Assembly (NCBI RefSeq): GCF_964340395.1
Contig: NC_135556.1
Coordinates: forward strand, 19,325,642-19,389,641
DNA: 64,000 nucleotides
Direction of reading: 5' to 3'
Source of the DNA: Glandiceps talaboti
Lineage: Eukaryota > Hemichordata > Enteropneusta > Spengelidae
The position numbers and the translations under genes are program-made. Positions 44,601 to 59,500 of the stretch are shown one piece after another. The notes beneath the pieces are model-generated. The model was given only the letters and a program-made list of their open reading frames with translations. It was not told the DNA's origin and did no database searches. The stretch's first letter is position 1. Each line of letters starts with the position of its first letter.

Positions 44601-47600
44601 TTAAAGAAAGAGTTGTAGTCAATATTCCAAAACAAAGCATGTAAAAACAAAAGTACTGGGCCCTTGCTCTGGTGAGGGCGCTAATGCAGATAAGTACACT
44701 GAGTATGATATCGAATATGAGAATATGCACATACATGTAACAAAATAGTGATTTTCATACACAATGTACACAATGTGCCTTCTAACAGTCTCCAATTATG
44801 ATACAAGTTCGGCTAATTGACATTTTATTCCAATGATATTGTTATTGTACACAGAGTGCTTTCCACTCTACATTTCAATTACATAAGTCCCAGCGAGTAC
44901 ATGTACACTATAACGTTAAGTAGATTTATTGAGTTTAAAGTCTACAACCTTCAGAATGGAGTCAACAATTCCCATTACTTCATTGTCATCATCATCCTTT
45001 GGTAAATCCCAATTGTAACTGCACAGCAATGAGGAGTCTGGATGAGTGTGTTTTTTAGCATAAGTATGATGTATTTCATGTTTTGGTTTCTTCTTCACAG
45101 AGGCCAACCAGCTGAGTTCACTAACTGCATCCTCACTTCTGCTTGTAGTCAAGTCAAAATCACTGTCACATAGGCTTCTCTTGACAATTTTCTAATTAAG
45201 AAGAAATATCACCATGTTGACACACACACTTTTACATTTGGGAGAATGAGATAGAGATAGCAATTTTAATTACATACACATTGTTTTCCTATATAGTCTT
45301 CAGTGATTAGCTTAGATCGCATCATATGTTCTGACTACTGACCCATGGTGACCTCAATTTGCATAATGGGGTCACTAGTTGTGTTCCATTTTCCCTAGGG
45401 TGATATTCGTATAGTACTTATCAGGCATTTGTGTTGACCGTGGAAAGAATATGTTTCTGAGAATGTGGTGTGTTATAAAACACTTATTACCTGGCCTCAT
45501 TCAGGGACTAGTAGATGTTATATTACCCCTCAGGAATTAGTTGCTACATAACAGCCCTCATGGTATTAACAGACATCTACTAGTGCCTTCGCAAAGCCAT
45601 GCAATAAATAAAACTGTATAGTCCTACCCTATAAATTCAGAGATTGGGTCAGAAGTCAAGTTTAAGAAAAAGAAACATTTCCCCCCCCCCCCTTTACTTT
45701 CAAATTGTTTTCTATAAAAGCATCATTGGATCAGCTCCAAAGTACAATTATTAGAACAGAAATAAGGGTATAACCATGATAAAACTGACAGATACCAAAC
45801 AACACTTTATACAATGATACATATACCTTACCTCTTTTAACTATTTTTGTAATTTTGCAAAGTTATTGAATGTAATTATGTTCATGAGTGTATATACAGC
45901 ACAAAATATTGGTCCAAGACACCTTTATAGCGTAAGACGTTTATATACAATGTTCTATATGTATATTAAATTCAAATTCCCTGAAATAGACTGGTGATAC
46001 TGGTTAGAAGAGTTTTGGACTCATTTGATGCTATAAAAAACACAAGAGTCCAAAATTCCAGTGAAATCATTTTATGAAGTTAATGTATGTGTTCAAATCT
46101 GAGAAAAAATAATTTGAAAAAAAAGGTATCTTCAATGAAATGTTGTCTCAAATTATATTGTGAGCAAGCAGACCACCCTTACGTATGACAGATGGAAGAT
46201 GGTGACATCTTTGATTAAAATTCTCAAAATACAGGAGGATATTTACCTTCTTGTTTCTGGTTACAGTCTTTTGGTCAGATTCATCAATACTGTCAGAAAT
46301 AAGATAAAAAATTGTTTTCAATAATGTTATCAGGATTTCAAAGCCTTTAATTTAATTGAAATCCTGCATTCTTTTTTCAAGAGTACTTTTATTTAGGTAC
46401 CACTGAACTTATATCAGTGTATGTGCATTACACTATTGGTATTTGCACTGAAGTAAAATAATGAAAACATTGTCTTGAGTGTACGAGTGTTCCACGTCCA
46501 TGAAATCATGTGAATGTGCTGGTTACATTTTTTACTAAATTTGCTGATTACCTTCTGTAAGGTTATGTTATGTTATGTTATATGTTATGTTAATAGCATA
46601 GTCTGTCTGTCTGTCTGTCCGTGAAAACAATATCTCAAGAACTTTGGCATCAATTGTAATGAAACTTGACTACACCATTCTTATGATATCAGCAAGAACT
46701 TATAACGTGTTGGTAGAAAAAACCCAATGACCATCAAAGTGTAATTTGCATAAACAACAATTTTCTGTACTTAGGCAATATCTTCTAACGTGTACAGCTG
46801 GTGGGCTAAAAATCAAGTAATATCAACCACAGGCATCAGTATACTTTTAGTTATTTTTTAAGTAATGTAAAGGGAGGGTAAGGTGTATCTTCATGAAGGC
46901 AGGAAAGGGGGTGATGAAATTCACGCTTCCCATTGTCAATATAACTGCCAAACATAACAAGTACAGTCTACGCACCTTGTGTCGAAATCAGCATAATTCA
47001 CTGGTTTTCTCTTCCTCATTGTTCTATTTGGTGACATTCCCTCAGGTGGGCTCTGAAAAGCAATCAAATTTCTTTAAATACCCTAAAAAATTGCAATGGT
47101 AGCTAGAAAACATCATTTTCTTTTGTGGCAGTACAGGCTATATAGATGGACAATTCAATGAATCAATCAATAACTTGATGATGAGTCACGGATCTGTTGA
47201 TGGACTCCGAGGTGACTTAATAGCCCACTTTATGGGCCTACTTTAATATTGAATAAATAAGAAAGATTACCTTAAATGTCAGCTTTTTCAAAATGCTACT
47301 TGGTTGCATCCTTGGTTCTTCTCTTAGAATTTCTGGCTCTGAGAACTCTTCTTGGCTTGAATTAATACATTTCATTTGGGTTCCTCTCTTCTTATTACCA
47401 ATATTCCTACCAGCTGGCTTATTTACTCTTCTCTGTTGCCTCCTAGTAGCATGACGGCTTTCATCTTCAGAGATATTCTCTTGGTCTGCACGTGACTGCG
47501 CCGTATGCTGTTTTGAAGCCCTTTTAGGTTTCACCTTACTCTCTAAAATCTGATCATCAAGACTGGTTTTGGAAAGAGGTTTTCTGCCTTGCCTAACTGG

Positions 47601-50600
47601 TACTATTTCTTCAAGTTCAGACGTATCTTGACTTGACTCTGGAACAGGTTTTCTGCTCCTTGTGGAAAGCTTCCCTTTGGTATAATTCCCAGTACCTTGT
47701 TTTTTACCTCTTTTGTTTGGACCACCTTGTCTTCTAGATGAGTATGTTTCATCAATCTCAGAAATTTCTTCCTGACTAGACTCTGTTAATGGTTTCCTGC
47801 CCCTTCTGGAAGATGTTCCTTTACTCTTCTTGGGAGGTTTTGGTTTGTTTGACTCCTTGATTGATTGTTTTTGATTTCTTCTATTTGCAATAGCCTTTCT
47901 TGTAGACGAGTATGTTTCTTCTTTGCCTGAGAATTCACTTTCACTGCATTCTGTGACTGGTTTCCGACCTCTTCGGGATGAAGGCTTCTTTTCATTTTTT
48001 GAGAATTCTTCTTGACTGCTATCTTCTTGAGTGTGTTTTTTTGCCTGTTTTCCCAGTGTATAATTACTAGCTGACCTTCCAATACCTGTTTGGGCTCTGG
48101 TCTTCCGACCACTTGTATTCATCTGTATTTTTTCCTGTACCTGTTCAGCTCCTTTTCTTCCCCTTGTTTTTGGTTTTTGCACCTGTGATCTAGTTTCTCT
48201 TTTACCTCTATTGTCATCTGTTGGGCTTGTTTGGAAATCATACACATCAGATAGATCAGCTGTTCTTGACCTTGTTGTCTTTCTTGTCTCAATTTCTATT
48301 AGACTACTCTCATCATCTTCATGATCATCTTGAGACAGTACTCTTTGTCTTGTCACTCTACACGCTGACCTGGCAGCCTGTGACTTTTCCTCTCTCCCTC
48401 CATTCTGTTTCAATTCTTGATGACTTTCACAATCACTGAGTGAACTCCTTGAAGTCTTGGTGGTTTTGGTCTGTTTTTGATCATACACATCCACTTTCAC
48501 AGATATATCATTTAATGAATCACATGAACTGGTCATCATTACATTGTCATCTATTGTTGATGTGCAACTGCTAGCACCTCTTTTGTTTCTGTTGTACCTA
48601 TTGTTCTGTGAGATGTTTTCTTCATCTTGATTTCCTTTCTTCTTTTCCCTTTTAGGGTATTGTTTCCTGGTTTCTTTTTTTTCTGTCTTGGAAGTGGTTT
48701 TGGTTGTCATTTCTGATTCACTTTCTCCCGTGCTACTTTTGTTTTCTCTTACTGAGTGTTCATCTTGTGTGTAAATATTTTCCAAGCTGATAATGTTATC
48801 TTGACTTTCTTGCTCTTCTGCAAAATAAACAAGTCTTTGATCAAAGTCAATACAATTTTATAGCAACCTGTATTTACTTTTGAATGTCCATGAATGACGT
48901 GGGTTACTAAATGTTGTACCCATATACAGTACCATTTTTGAATAACCATGATAATGCATGTTTGTGTGCAAGGGTCTTGTTGTGTGAAAATATGAACTCT
49001 GATGTAACAACAAAACTTACACTAATCATGATAGACTGGTCCACATAAACTGATCTAACTGCAATGTAGAATACAGTAAATGAAATCACTAAAATTGTAA
49101 GAGTGCACATTACCTTCTATAATATCCATTTGACATGACTTTGACTTGGGCCCTGATGCTACACTCAAACTTTGGACACTCAAACTTTGGGTACTTTCTT
49201 CTGTGATTGTACTGACAGCAGGACTCTTAATGCATCTGACAAATGAAGTCTGAAATTTAACAGATTAAATTAAAGGATTATGATGTTTGTTAACAATACA
49301 TTCTAATATAAATGCAGGTCATCACACTGAGTACAATTAACAAATCTTCAGAGTCCCTCAAATATTGTACTGCTATGTGACTGAATAGCAACATTATTTA
49401 AATAGTGCTAGCTTTAATATAGATTAGTGAGTTCATAACTGTTGCTTAGGTCGTGTCTCTTAATGGTTTATGTCGAAATATACCATAACAAGGTTTACCA
49501 TTGTGAACCTTCCATATAAGTCCTTGGTGAAAACCCAATATTTCATTTATTTTCAAGATTTGGTCCAAAATCTGATCAGTTCTTGCATTAAAAAACGTGC
49601 GTGCCATGTTTCATTACAATCAGTCCAGCATTTTCTGAGATATCGTGTATACAGACAGAGAGACAGAGAGATCGATGGACAGACATACAGAATCCTATCA
49701 CCAGTACACTACCTCTCCTTACGACAGGTAAAAACCAATTCAATTCACAAGTTTTCTGGGAGAAGTAATGAGATTACAATATAACATACAAATACCTGAG
49801 AATCTGTTTTATTTTCATAAGGTTGAAAAGACACTCCATTTAATGATGAGATTACATTCTCTCCACGCTGTTTTCTCTCATATCCTCTAATATCCCTAAT
49901 GACACAAAAACATTTATTAATAGTAATAACATCCTGTGCTGTAAGACTTCACAAGTTAGTACACTGTTGACATGTAATCAGTGATGAAGGCAGAATATGC
50001 TTTGCTAGCAATTTCTCTGCTGAAAATTTAAAGTCGTTAAGATCTCTCCAAACTTTCCGATATGGAAGCATATTTCTGATCATTGTGAAGTAATACAGAA
50101 TTTTTTTCCTTTAGCATTGTATTTTCTTATAAGTTCAGTGAGTAGATAATAAAATCTTAGTTTCCCATGTATTTTTAACAAGTCTTCATCAAAGACATAT
50201 CCCCCCACCACACACAAGTGTACTAATTTAAATGTATTTATATTATACAGTACAGGTCAATTTGGTTGAGAGGCAATATGAGACTTTACTGTCATACTTA
50301 CTGGAAAATGGTTTCTATAATTATGATATTAGATATTAGATCAATTTATATTGTTTAAAATAATCAAGATTGTAAAGTGAGTTGTAAAATACCTAGCATG
50401 GTCATCAAAGCTTTCAAACTAGAGTTACCTGATAATGTACTATCACGATGATATTTACCTATTAGGAATCATATCAGTGTCTTCTCTACATTTCAAATCA
50501 GGTGAGGGTAGCGAGTCTGGAATCACGTCAATATCTCTGCAATCTATATTGGTCTCTGTATACAACATTAAAAATAAAAATTAAAGTGTATGTCATTAAA

Positions 50601-53537
50601 TGCATTTGAATTGAAATAGATTCCCACAGTTGGTGGAAAAAGTACACATGCATCTCTGTAAAAATCTATAGTAACACTATTTTTGGAGTAGTTCCAAACT
50701 CAGAGTGTCAACAACACATTTTGTGAACTCTATCATAGTATGACATAATATTTCATTGTGTACTTAAAAGACAATCGTGTTTACAACGAAGTATAAAATG
50801 AAGTCACACAAAATATGGAAGTATATTGTGTATCTGAAAAGACAGACACATAGTGTACTTTTCTACAACTTGACTGCAATTACCTGTCATTTTTGGTACA
50901 GTTTTAGGCAATGCTGGTTTCTTGAAAGTACCGATAGATTTTTCATCATCGTCTGTACTTGTGGATTTCACCATCATATTCTTGTGTACTTCTTTGGCAT
51001 TGATAGAACTGATACTACTAGCAGCATCACTTGTATCAGTAGCTGATACAAGTTGAAGTGGTGTTTTGACACGACCACTTGGTCTTTGTTTCTGTCCTTC
51101 AGGAGTCTTTGAACTTTGAGCTAGTTCTATAGAAAATTTAAAAAGCCCTGTGTTAGAGGGTGGACTGCAAGATTGAGGCTCCAAATACACTATTGAAGCC
51201 CTGGATACCTTGCCTACCACAAAACAATTCCTTTGTGACCACTATCATTATGATCTTGTTTTGTGAACATGGAAAGAGTTCATGAAGATACAATACAATG
51301 TGTGATCACATGGCTCTTGATGGAAACACATGTGTGTCGATTCTCAAGGCCATTTCATGATGCACTTCTTCTATAATTATAATGCACATATTCTATAATC
51401 TGTATCCATAGAATACTGTAGGGAACATATCAAAAACGGATTATTGCATACACAGACATGCAAATACTGAAGCTGGTAGTACCTTAGTAGTAATGAGTAT
51501 GATGAACAATTGGCATGACATCCAGGGTTTGTAAACACAGTTTAAAAGCAGTACTGGACATGCTTCCCTGATGTCCAAGGGTCAACAGTTCCATTCAGGG
51601 ATTCTTCTTGGCACAAAAGAATACCAATATGAATTTGTTGTTGATGGAATCATAGCCCATTAATAACATTTGATATCAGGAGTTGTTCTAGACAGGCAAG
51701 TGACTAACTCGTAATAAACACTTACCTGGGTCTGATGCAGATAGTTTGTAACATTTTGGTGTTTTCACAGTTTTAACACTAACAGATGGCTCTTGTTTGT
51801 AACACTTTGGTGTTTTCACAGTTTTAACACCAACAAACGGCTCTTGTTTCTTCAATTTGGTCACTGTCTTATTGGTTGGTGTAACAATAATCTCTAATGG
51901 TACAGACACTTTATGTCTTCCAGCACTATTTGCCTGGAATAAGGAATATCACAGATGAATTAGAATCAGAGTGAGAGATACAGCCTCTGTGAAATAGTAA
52001 TCTTATGTATCCTCATGAAGAATGTTGCAATATTCAAATATCTGTAAAACACATCTGTAAAACACCATGCCATAATAATAATGTGTTGAAGATACAACCA
52101 TTGAGGAAAGTGTCCTGATAGAAAAAAATGAAAATGCATACTAGAATATTGGAACATATGCAATGTAAAAAAACTTGTTCGTCCATTTTTCTTTCCTATA
52201 CTCACTCAACCAACATCTAAACTCTCAGTACAGTGTGAAAAAATTACTAAATTGCATTACAGGATACAGAAAACTAATATCATATACTATCACAACAAAA
52301 GTACTTCAGAAAGTGTGGTTCTTAATTAAGTTATTCCTTTATTAATGTGGTTAGTAAAATTGAATGATGCACCATTCTCATGTCGGAAACACTGTTCATT
52401 GAACTGCGCAAAATAATGTAAGTTCAATGGCAAAATATGGAAGGAGTTTGAATGGTCAAAACACTTACCATTCTTGCAGGCTGGGAATTGGCTTGCTCTG
52501 AATAATCACTGTAAATGCTTTCAGATAATGATTGTTGAGAAGCCTGCTGGGAAAGGAAAGACAAAAAGAAGAGTTTACCTTGATCAGGCATACTGGACAT
52601 ATCTTTCATTTATACTAGTAGGTGGTGCTGTTAACATTTCCCTTTCCGTTTTTCACTGTTCTAGATCCCTCTGCTGCTTTGAGTTTGCCGTGTTTCTTAG
52701 AACTTGATCTTGATTTGTCACCATCTTTTAGTTATCATGCACACATTGTATTGAATTCACTGGCATTTTTGCCATTTTACGATGAAATTTTTATACACAT
52801 ATGAACATTAAGGTCATAGCTTAGATAGGTACTATCACTGTTTGCAAACTCATATGGGAGTTTGCTCAAAATGATGGCGAAAACTTTCAACTCCTTATGA
52901 GGCATAGATTGTAAAATGTTTCATTATACCTGCTGATAAGGTGAATTTGTTGTCACACAGGTGGTTGTCTCATCTCCTTCCCTCCTTATCTGAGCATAGT
53001 CTGCTGGAATTGATACCTTAGATGAACCCTAAAAAAAATAAAAATATTGTGTTACTGTAACAGGACAGGTGAACGTATCTTTACACAAATTGTAACTATC
53101 ACTGATGCTATCAGTAAACGCAGTATTGTCTTTCTCTTCTAAGAATGTCATGTCAAAGTAAGAGCTGTTGCTATGGGTATGTTCTATATTGCTCAGCATA
53201 AAAGTCTATTTTTATTAACTTGTCTACTCATCGCTGTTGTTATCTTTGCAAAAGACTGTCCTTTGCTTGTTGCTATGGGCATGGTCAAGGTTGCTAGGAA
53301 TAGTTGTCTTCATGTTTCTTGAACTATGCCTTCAGTTGGATATCTTTAGAAACAAAATTTCAGCAACATCTGTCAGCTTTTTTTGACTTAAGTACAATCC
53401 ATGATCAAAAATAATCACTTTAGTCTGTATTTGCATATCCATGATGGTCACCTTGTGGTGAACAATTCTCAATCAATACATCCCTGGGGACATCTCAACC
53501 AAATTTCTGGCTGAGCTGAGTTTGGACTTCAGGGTTC

Positions 53538-53581
<44 letters not shown>

Positions 53582-56500
53582 TGGACAAACACTCTACCAT
53601 ATCTACAGCACTATTGAAACTTATAGTCAGTTGTTCTAAAAATTATAATCCACATCTTACCTTATAATCAGCTTGAAGTTTTTGTTTTCCAAAACAGTTC
53701 GCCATTATTTTTCCAATGGGAAAGGCTGTACGAAATCTTATTTTCACTGATGAAGTGTGAGTGTTTGGACAGAAGGCATACAACTCACTGGCTGGCTTAT
53801 TCAGTGAAAGCTCCAATTCTTTGACACCAACAACATCTGCAAAGCAAAGTATAGCAGACACCCTAAACTGGCAAAACAGCTAATTTGTTCCAGTGTGAGT
53901 AAACAGTAAATTATTCATTTCCTTTCTCTGACGAGCAAATAATGCAGGTATTAGAAATGGATATAATATTGAATAGTCCACCAAATATATGTGGTTACAG
54001 CTAGTACACACACAAAATGGCATAGATATAAACTCAAAGTATGATAATACAAATGACACACTGCACAGATGGACAGACAGACAGTGCCCAGTGTAATGGG
54101 AGTGGAGGGTTTAAGAAAAGAAAAGATGCTTTATAAATTATGCTTACCTTTGATACAGTATTGTTTGAGGTCAGGTTCCTTGATTGCCAAAGTCTCCCAC
54201 ATGTCCCCAGCCTGTAAATACAAACAGGAGACTTTCTACAATTGACAGTTGTTGCAGTTTATAGCATTTCACTACTAGTGCACACGTCAAAAAATGACAT
54301 TGTTTTTTTATACATTTTCTATCCCCCTCTTCAATCAAAATTTCAAGGCAGTCAGTAATTGTTCATTAACACTACTTTATATTCCTTGTGGGAATACTAG
54401 ACTCAAATAAACTCAAATATCTTGAACATCAGAGAGCATGACACTATACCAATCACTGAGATTATGGTTAAATAATCTTGTTAAAATTCTGATATCTTAC
54501 CTGATCAGTATTTTCAGGATCTTCCGCCACAAACATTGTTATTGACTTGCTAACAGTATTAAAGTCTACCCAAAATTCATGAAGATTTTTGTCATTTGGT
54601 TTCTGCAACTGTTGAAAGGAATAGTACCACACAGTTCACTTGGTGAAACTATTTGCTTAGTGCATTGATTTCACCAAGTGAAATTTGGAAGTGACATTTG
54701 CAGGATTAACTTGAGGAAGCCATTCTTATGTCAGGTGTACATTTGATGATATTTAATTCAACCTTCTTTAAAAAAGCCCGCCCATGGTGTAAAACTAGTA
54801 AAAGATTCAAACCATTTTTTGTACTGAATTATTACTGAGGTATATATTTGATATATATCCTTCTGATACCGAAATATTTATCTCAGCTTTATTTTAGTAG
54901 TATGAAATTTAAATGAATGAGGATATTTAGAAAATGTTCTTGTGCAGACACTTCTTTCTACTTACCTCTACACTGCCAAGAAATGCACTCTCACATGGTT
55001 CAGAAAACACCCTATGAGAGAAAATCAACTGTGAATGATACAGCATTTAAAACATTCATTTTATTAAAATTGTTCCCTCTTAACTTTTCAGCTGCAAAAT
55101 GATGAAAGCATTCCCCTTTCAATTTTCCAGCACTCTAAAATGCAAGTTTATAAAACAAGCAGAATTAACATAGCCTGGAGAGATAAGCTGAACTGTAGTC
55201 AGAGGGTTGCACCAAGCTTTTGAAAACAGCACCTCACTGTAACACATTATGTAGGTGATGCACAAGTGGCCATAGTATGGAGTGACATTGGGCTGGATGT
55301 TGCAACCTGCACTGTGTATGTATATATACATGTACCAGCATGGTGTACACACTCAGTGTGATATGGGGTTTGTTTTGGGTAAAAAGACTAAATAAAATTG
55401 CACTGGTAGGAATTATAGCATTATACTGTAAAAAGCTACCTTTGTTTATCCTCCAGAGAAGTGTTGAGCATATTTAGGAATTCACGGCAATCCTGAAATA
55501 AAAGAACAGAAAAAATGTATGGTAGCGGATGATAATAATCACATTACATGCATATTCTCTTTCCCATCATATAATGATAGATTTTCTCAATTCTTTTATA
55601 TTTTTAAAATTTAAGGTCATTATAATTTAAAGTCATTTATTTCTAAACAATGACCTAACGTTTGCAGTGTTTGAACCAAAGTAACATTACCATGTGTAAA
55701 TTATACATTATATAACTTTGATCACCTTGATTGCATGTGACCGCTATTAAGACATCATCACGAGAGTTGAAAAACAATGTCATGTGAATATATGTGGACT
55801 ATACAGTATCTACGTTTGTACCAAGTTTGGTTGAAACGGACTGTCATATGGTACATGAGCACTTTGAACATTTTTGACCATTTGACCTTGAAAATTGAGT
55901 TTAAAGTCAGAGCCTCATTAGAAAGCTCATTATGGATAACATTGTTGTAGACAGTCAAATAAGGTTTCTACCTATTAATAAGCTTGCAGAGTTAGTGGGC
56001 AGAATGTGAATTTATATGACAAATATGGTCACCAGTCTGCCATTTTCATGAAGGTGGGGTAAAAAATGATGTGTATATATAGACTATAGTATCTGACATT
56101 TGTACCAGGTTTGGGTGAAATTAGCTCAATGCATTTTAGAGATACAAGTAGACATGGAAGAACATGCATGCATGGATGGGACCCATTGTAGTAGCCCCCT
56201 CACCCTTGCCTATTGCGGCTTTAATACAAATTGAGAAAAAAAAATTACCACTAGCCAAGAAATTACATAACGATAAATGGCATTGTAGTTTAAAATGAAC
56301 ATAACTGCAGTGTATTTGGCAGGAAATTTGCATAAGTACTTACAGTCTCAAATTCCTGATCCCGAATTTGAAGAAAACCATCTATATGTGCAGAAGTGTG
56401 AAACCATTCATTGGCAAAGCCACGTCTGTCTTTCCTGTTAGTTATTCTGAACAAGGTTTCTATAATGGCAACTTGTATCTCAAAGTCACCAGCCTCATAC

Positions 56501-59500
56501 ATCGTGTTAACAAGGTGCTGCCTAGTGTGAGAATAACAACAAAACCTATCATTCACTGGAGACCACTATGAAGGTATAATAAAAAAATCTGTGTAGAACA
56601 TTAGTTAGACTAAATTTATTGACTTAATAAATGCAACAATACAGGACATTTCTACTTTGAAGTAATAGATGAAAGAGAAATAAAGGTCAAATTGTCAGTT
56701 TTACCACAGACTTGTTGATTTTTTTCTGAGATGAAAGTTGTTCAGGCATATACTTACTAATGATAGAATGTACAACTATAAACAATATTATAGTAATAAA
56801 ACAGTTATTGGTAAGGTGAGCACTTACAAGGTATACATTTTTAACATAAAAATCTCACTTTTGTGAACTTATTTTATTTGGAATCCCATAATTTTGTTAC
56901 CATCATCATGTACAAATAGAAGTATGGATGTTTTAGCTATACTATAGTTCCTCTGAAAAATAGTGTAGTGTGAAAAGCACTGCACTTTGTAACTTCAGAA
57001 GTAATTATTAGTCTTATAGTTATTTTATTGCAATTACTGTGATACTCACATGAGTTTGGATATTTCTGTTGAACTCTTGAATATATCTCGGGCAGTACTG
57101 TCTATGCCTTCTAACAATGGATTCAATGTCTTGCATGCCTACAATAAATGGTTTGCTTTATAATTATTTCTTTCTTTAATGGGGAACAAATTAGCTGCTA
57201 TATCAGAGATTGACGATCATATCACAGCCCCCTTCAGTCTGTTGGTAAATGCCTTATAGGAAAATTATCCTGTCTGTAAACTCATTCAATTTCAACTAGT
57301 TACATAATGAAGTTTCATTTTTAACAGTGGATGATACAGCAATGTTCTCTAATGAACAAATTAACAGGGTGCTGCCTGCAAAGTCTTTTGTAATTTCTGA
57401 GCACACCATTGATAAACCAAACCCTGCATTTCAAACCATATTTCCTATCATTATGATGACAAAGCTGCAACTACAATGAGCCAACAGACAAAGTGAGCAT
57501 AAAACCCTGATGGGAAAAAACATCACGGGCGACCACTCAAAAGTAGTATCTTGTCTTATATCATTCAATCCATCTTATTTATTCTACACTATATGTTCTC
57601 AAATGTTGCTTGAAAACAGTAGACTGTGTACCTACCTCAATCCTGATATGAAAACTCTTTGTAGAATCTACAATAAGTTCCATTAACAATTCTGTAAAGG
57701 AGGACACCATAACAGCCTTCCCTGTGATGCAGTTATCACCAACATCCTGTGGATATATAGTAAAACATGGAGGGAGTATAGAATTATTTAGAATAATTGA
57801 TGTCAATTATAATACTTTACAACTACACTCAAATCAAAATTGACAATTCCTGCATATATTGTATGTACAATGAAGGCTTCACCTCTCTATAACAGACAAA
57901 CACTGAAATTGTTACAATATCCTGTGTGTGGCCAAGTGTTCTGAGACATCTATAAAAAATTTACTTGATGGTGAAGTTTGGAAATTCAGTCGGGCACTGG
58001 GTCTACTAGCCTATATACAGTGATCACTGCAACACATCATATGGTAAATATTAAATGAATACAGCGAGGATTAGTTTCCAGACAGACAAAGCAACAACTT
58101 TTAATATTACTGGCCCAATAGCAAATCGATTGACCCTGTGCCAACAGGACAGCATAGATTTTACACATTGTCTATGGTATGTCACCTTTGAACATGGTTT
58201 AGACAGAATAAGCCTTTCTATCCATCATTTGATGGCAGACATATGGATGCCTGAACTGGACAAAGTGATAAAATCTGCACCTGCCTTCCACCATCCGTCT
58301 AAGCAGTCCCAAAATACTCAATATTACCATAGTCAATCCATATAACAATGGAACAACAGGTCAGAAAATATTACTTAGTATGGATGGTAAAATAACATGA
58401 AGCATAATGCTGACCTCTTGACTAAAATATTTGTTGAAATTATGTCGTATATGTACATGCAACTTGAGAATATATTACTTACACTAATGGTATCAAAAAC
58501 TTTCTGCATTAGACAAACTGACTGTGTCTTTCCATGGTTTGATAAACTTGTACAGGCTTCTTCATATATTCTGACTATAAATTTGACAATACAAAACAAG
58601 TCGTTTTAGTAACAATACAGAAACAGTGGTTATTCTCATTATTGTGCTTTAAAATGGAAAACATCTGGATTTCCCTGGGAGTATGAAATATAGTATAAAG
58701 TAGAGGAATTTACTAATTGAAAAATTACAATAAATTTCAGAAATAATGAACATCGTTTGGACTTGACAACAATAACAAAATCATATGTACAAAAAATGAA
58801 TAACATTATGATTGTAGCTTATATCTAAGTAGCAAACTTGTTCAGTATTCTTCACATGTCCAGAGTAAATTTACCAAATTTTTTTTCAGGTGAATTTTGT
58901 GATCTTTTTCCTTGGTGGGTCCACTGATTGGAATGGAAAATAATAAAACATACTGGTAGATCAAAAAGTAATTTTGGATTTTAAAAAAATGGATACAATA
59001 CGAATGTTGTAAACAGAAGGCAGTTACTTACTATGTTCAGACACACGCAGCACCAGCGTAAGTTACACCTGAATTTTATCAACCTACCAAGTTTGGTATG
59101 CTTTGCTAAAACTATGTACAGTGTGTGACAGTTTGCAAGAATTCAGTTGTAACTTTACAACCAGTGCAGCACCGATGTCATCGTGCGAGTCTGAACAGGG
59201 CAACTAGCATTTCAATCAAGCCACACAGTTGTAAGTCATCTCATCTCAACACTGTTACATTAATTCAACCATTAGTCTGTACAGATCATCAACACATCCT
59301 GAACAAATAAACATTATTGACAACAGTGGACCCTTCGGAAAAGGTCACAGCACCTTTTAAAATCTTGGGTAATTTTGCTTAACATTACTTTTATTTTGTG
59401 AATAAGATACAATAATTTTACACTTTTAAATATGAGTAGATCAGCTGTCGGTTCTACAGGAAAGCCTGCCAGCAGTGATCATTATTACATCATAAAGTAT

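Noticed and set aside
48221-48439. Plus-strand frame opposite SYCP2 exon 20
   Set aside because: It is an antisense shadow of the 1547-bp coding exon.
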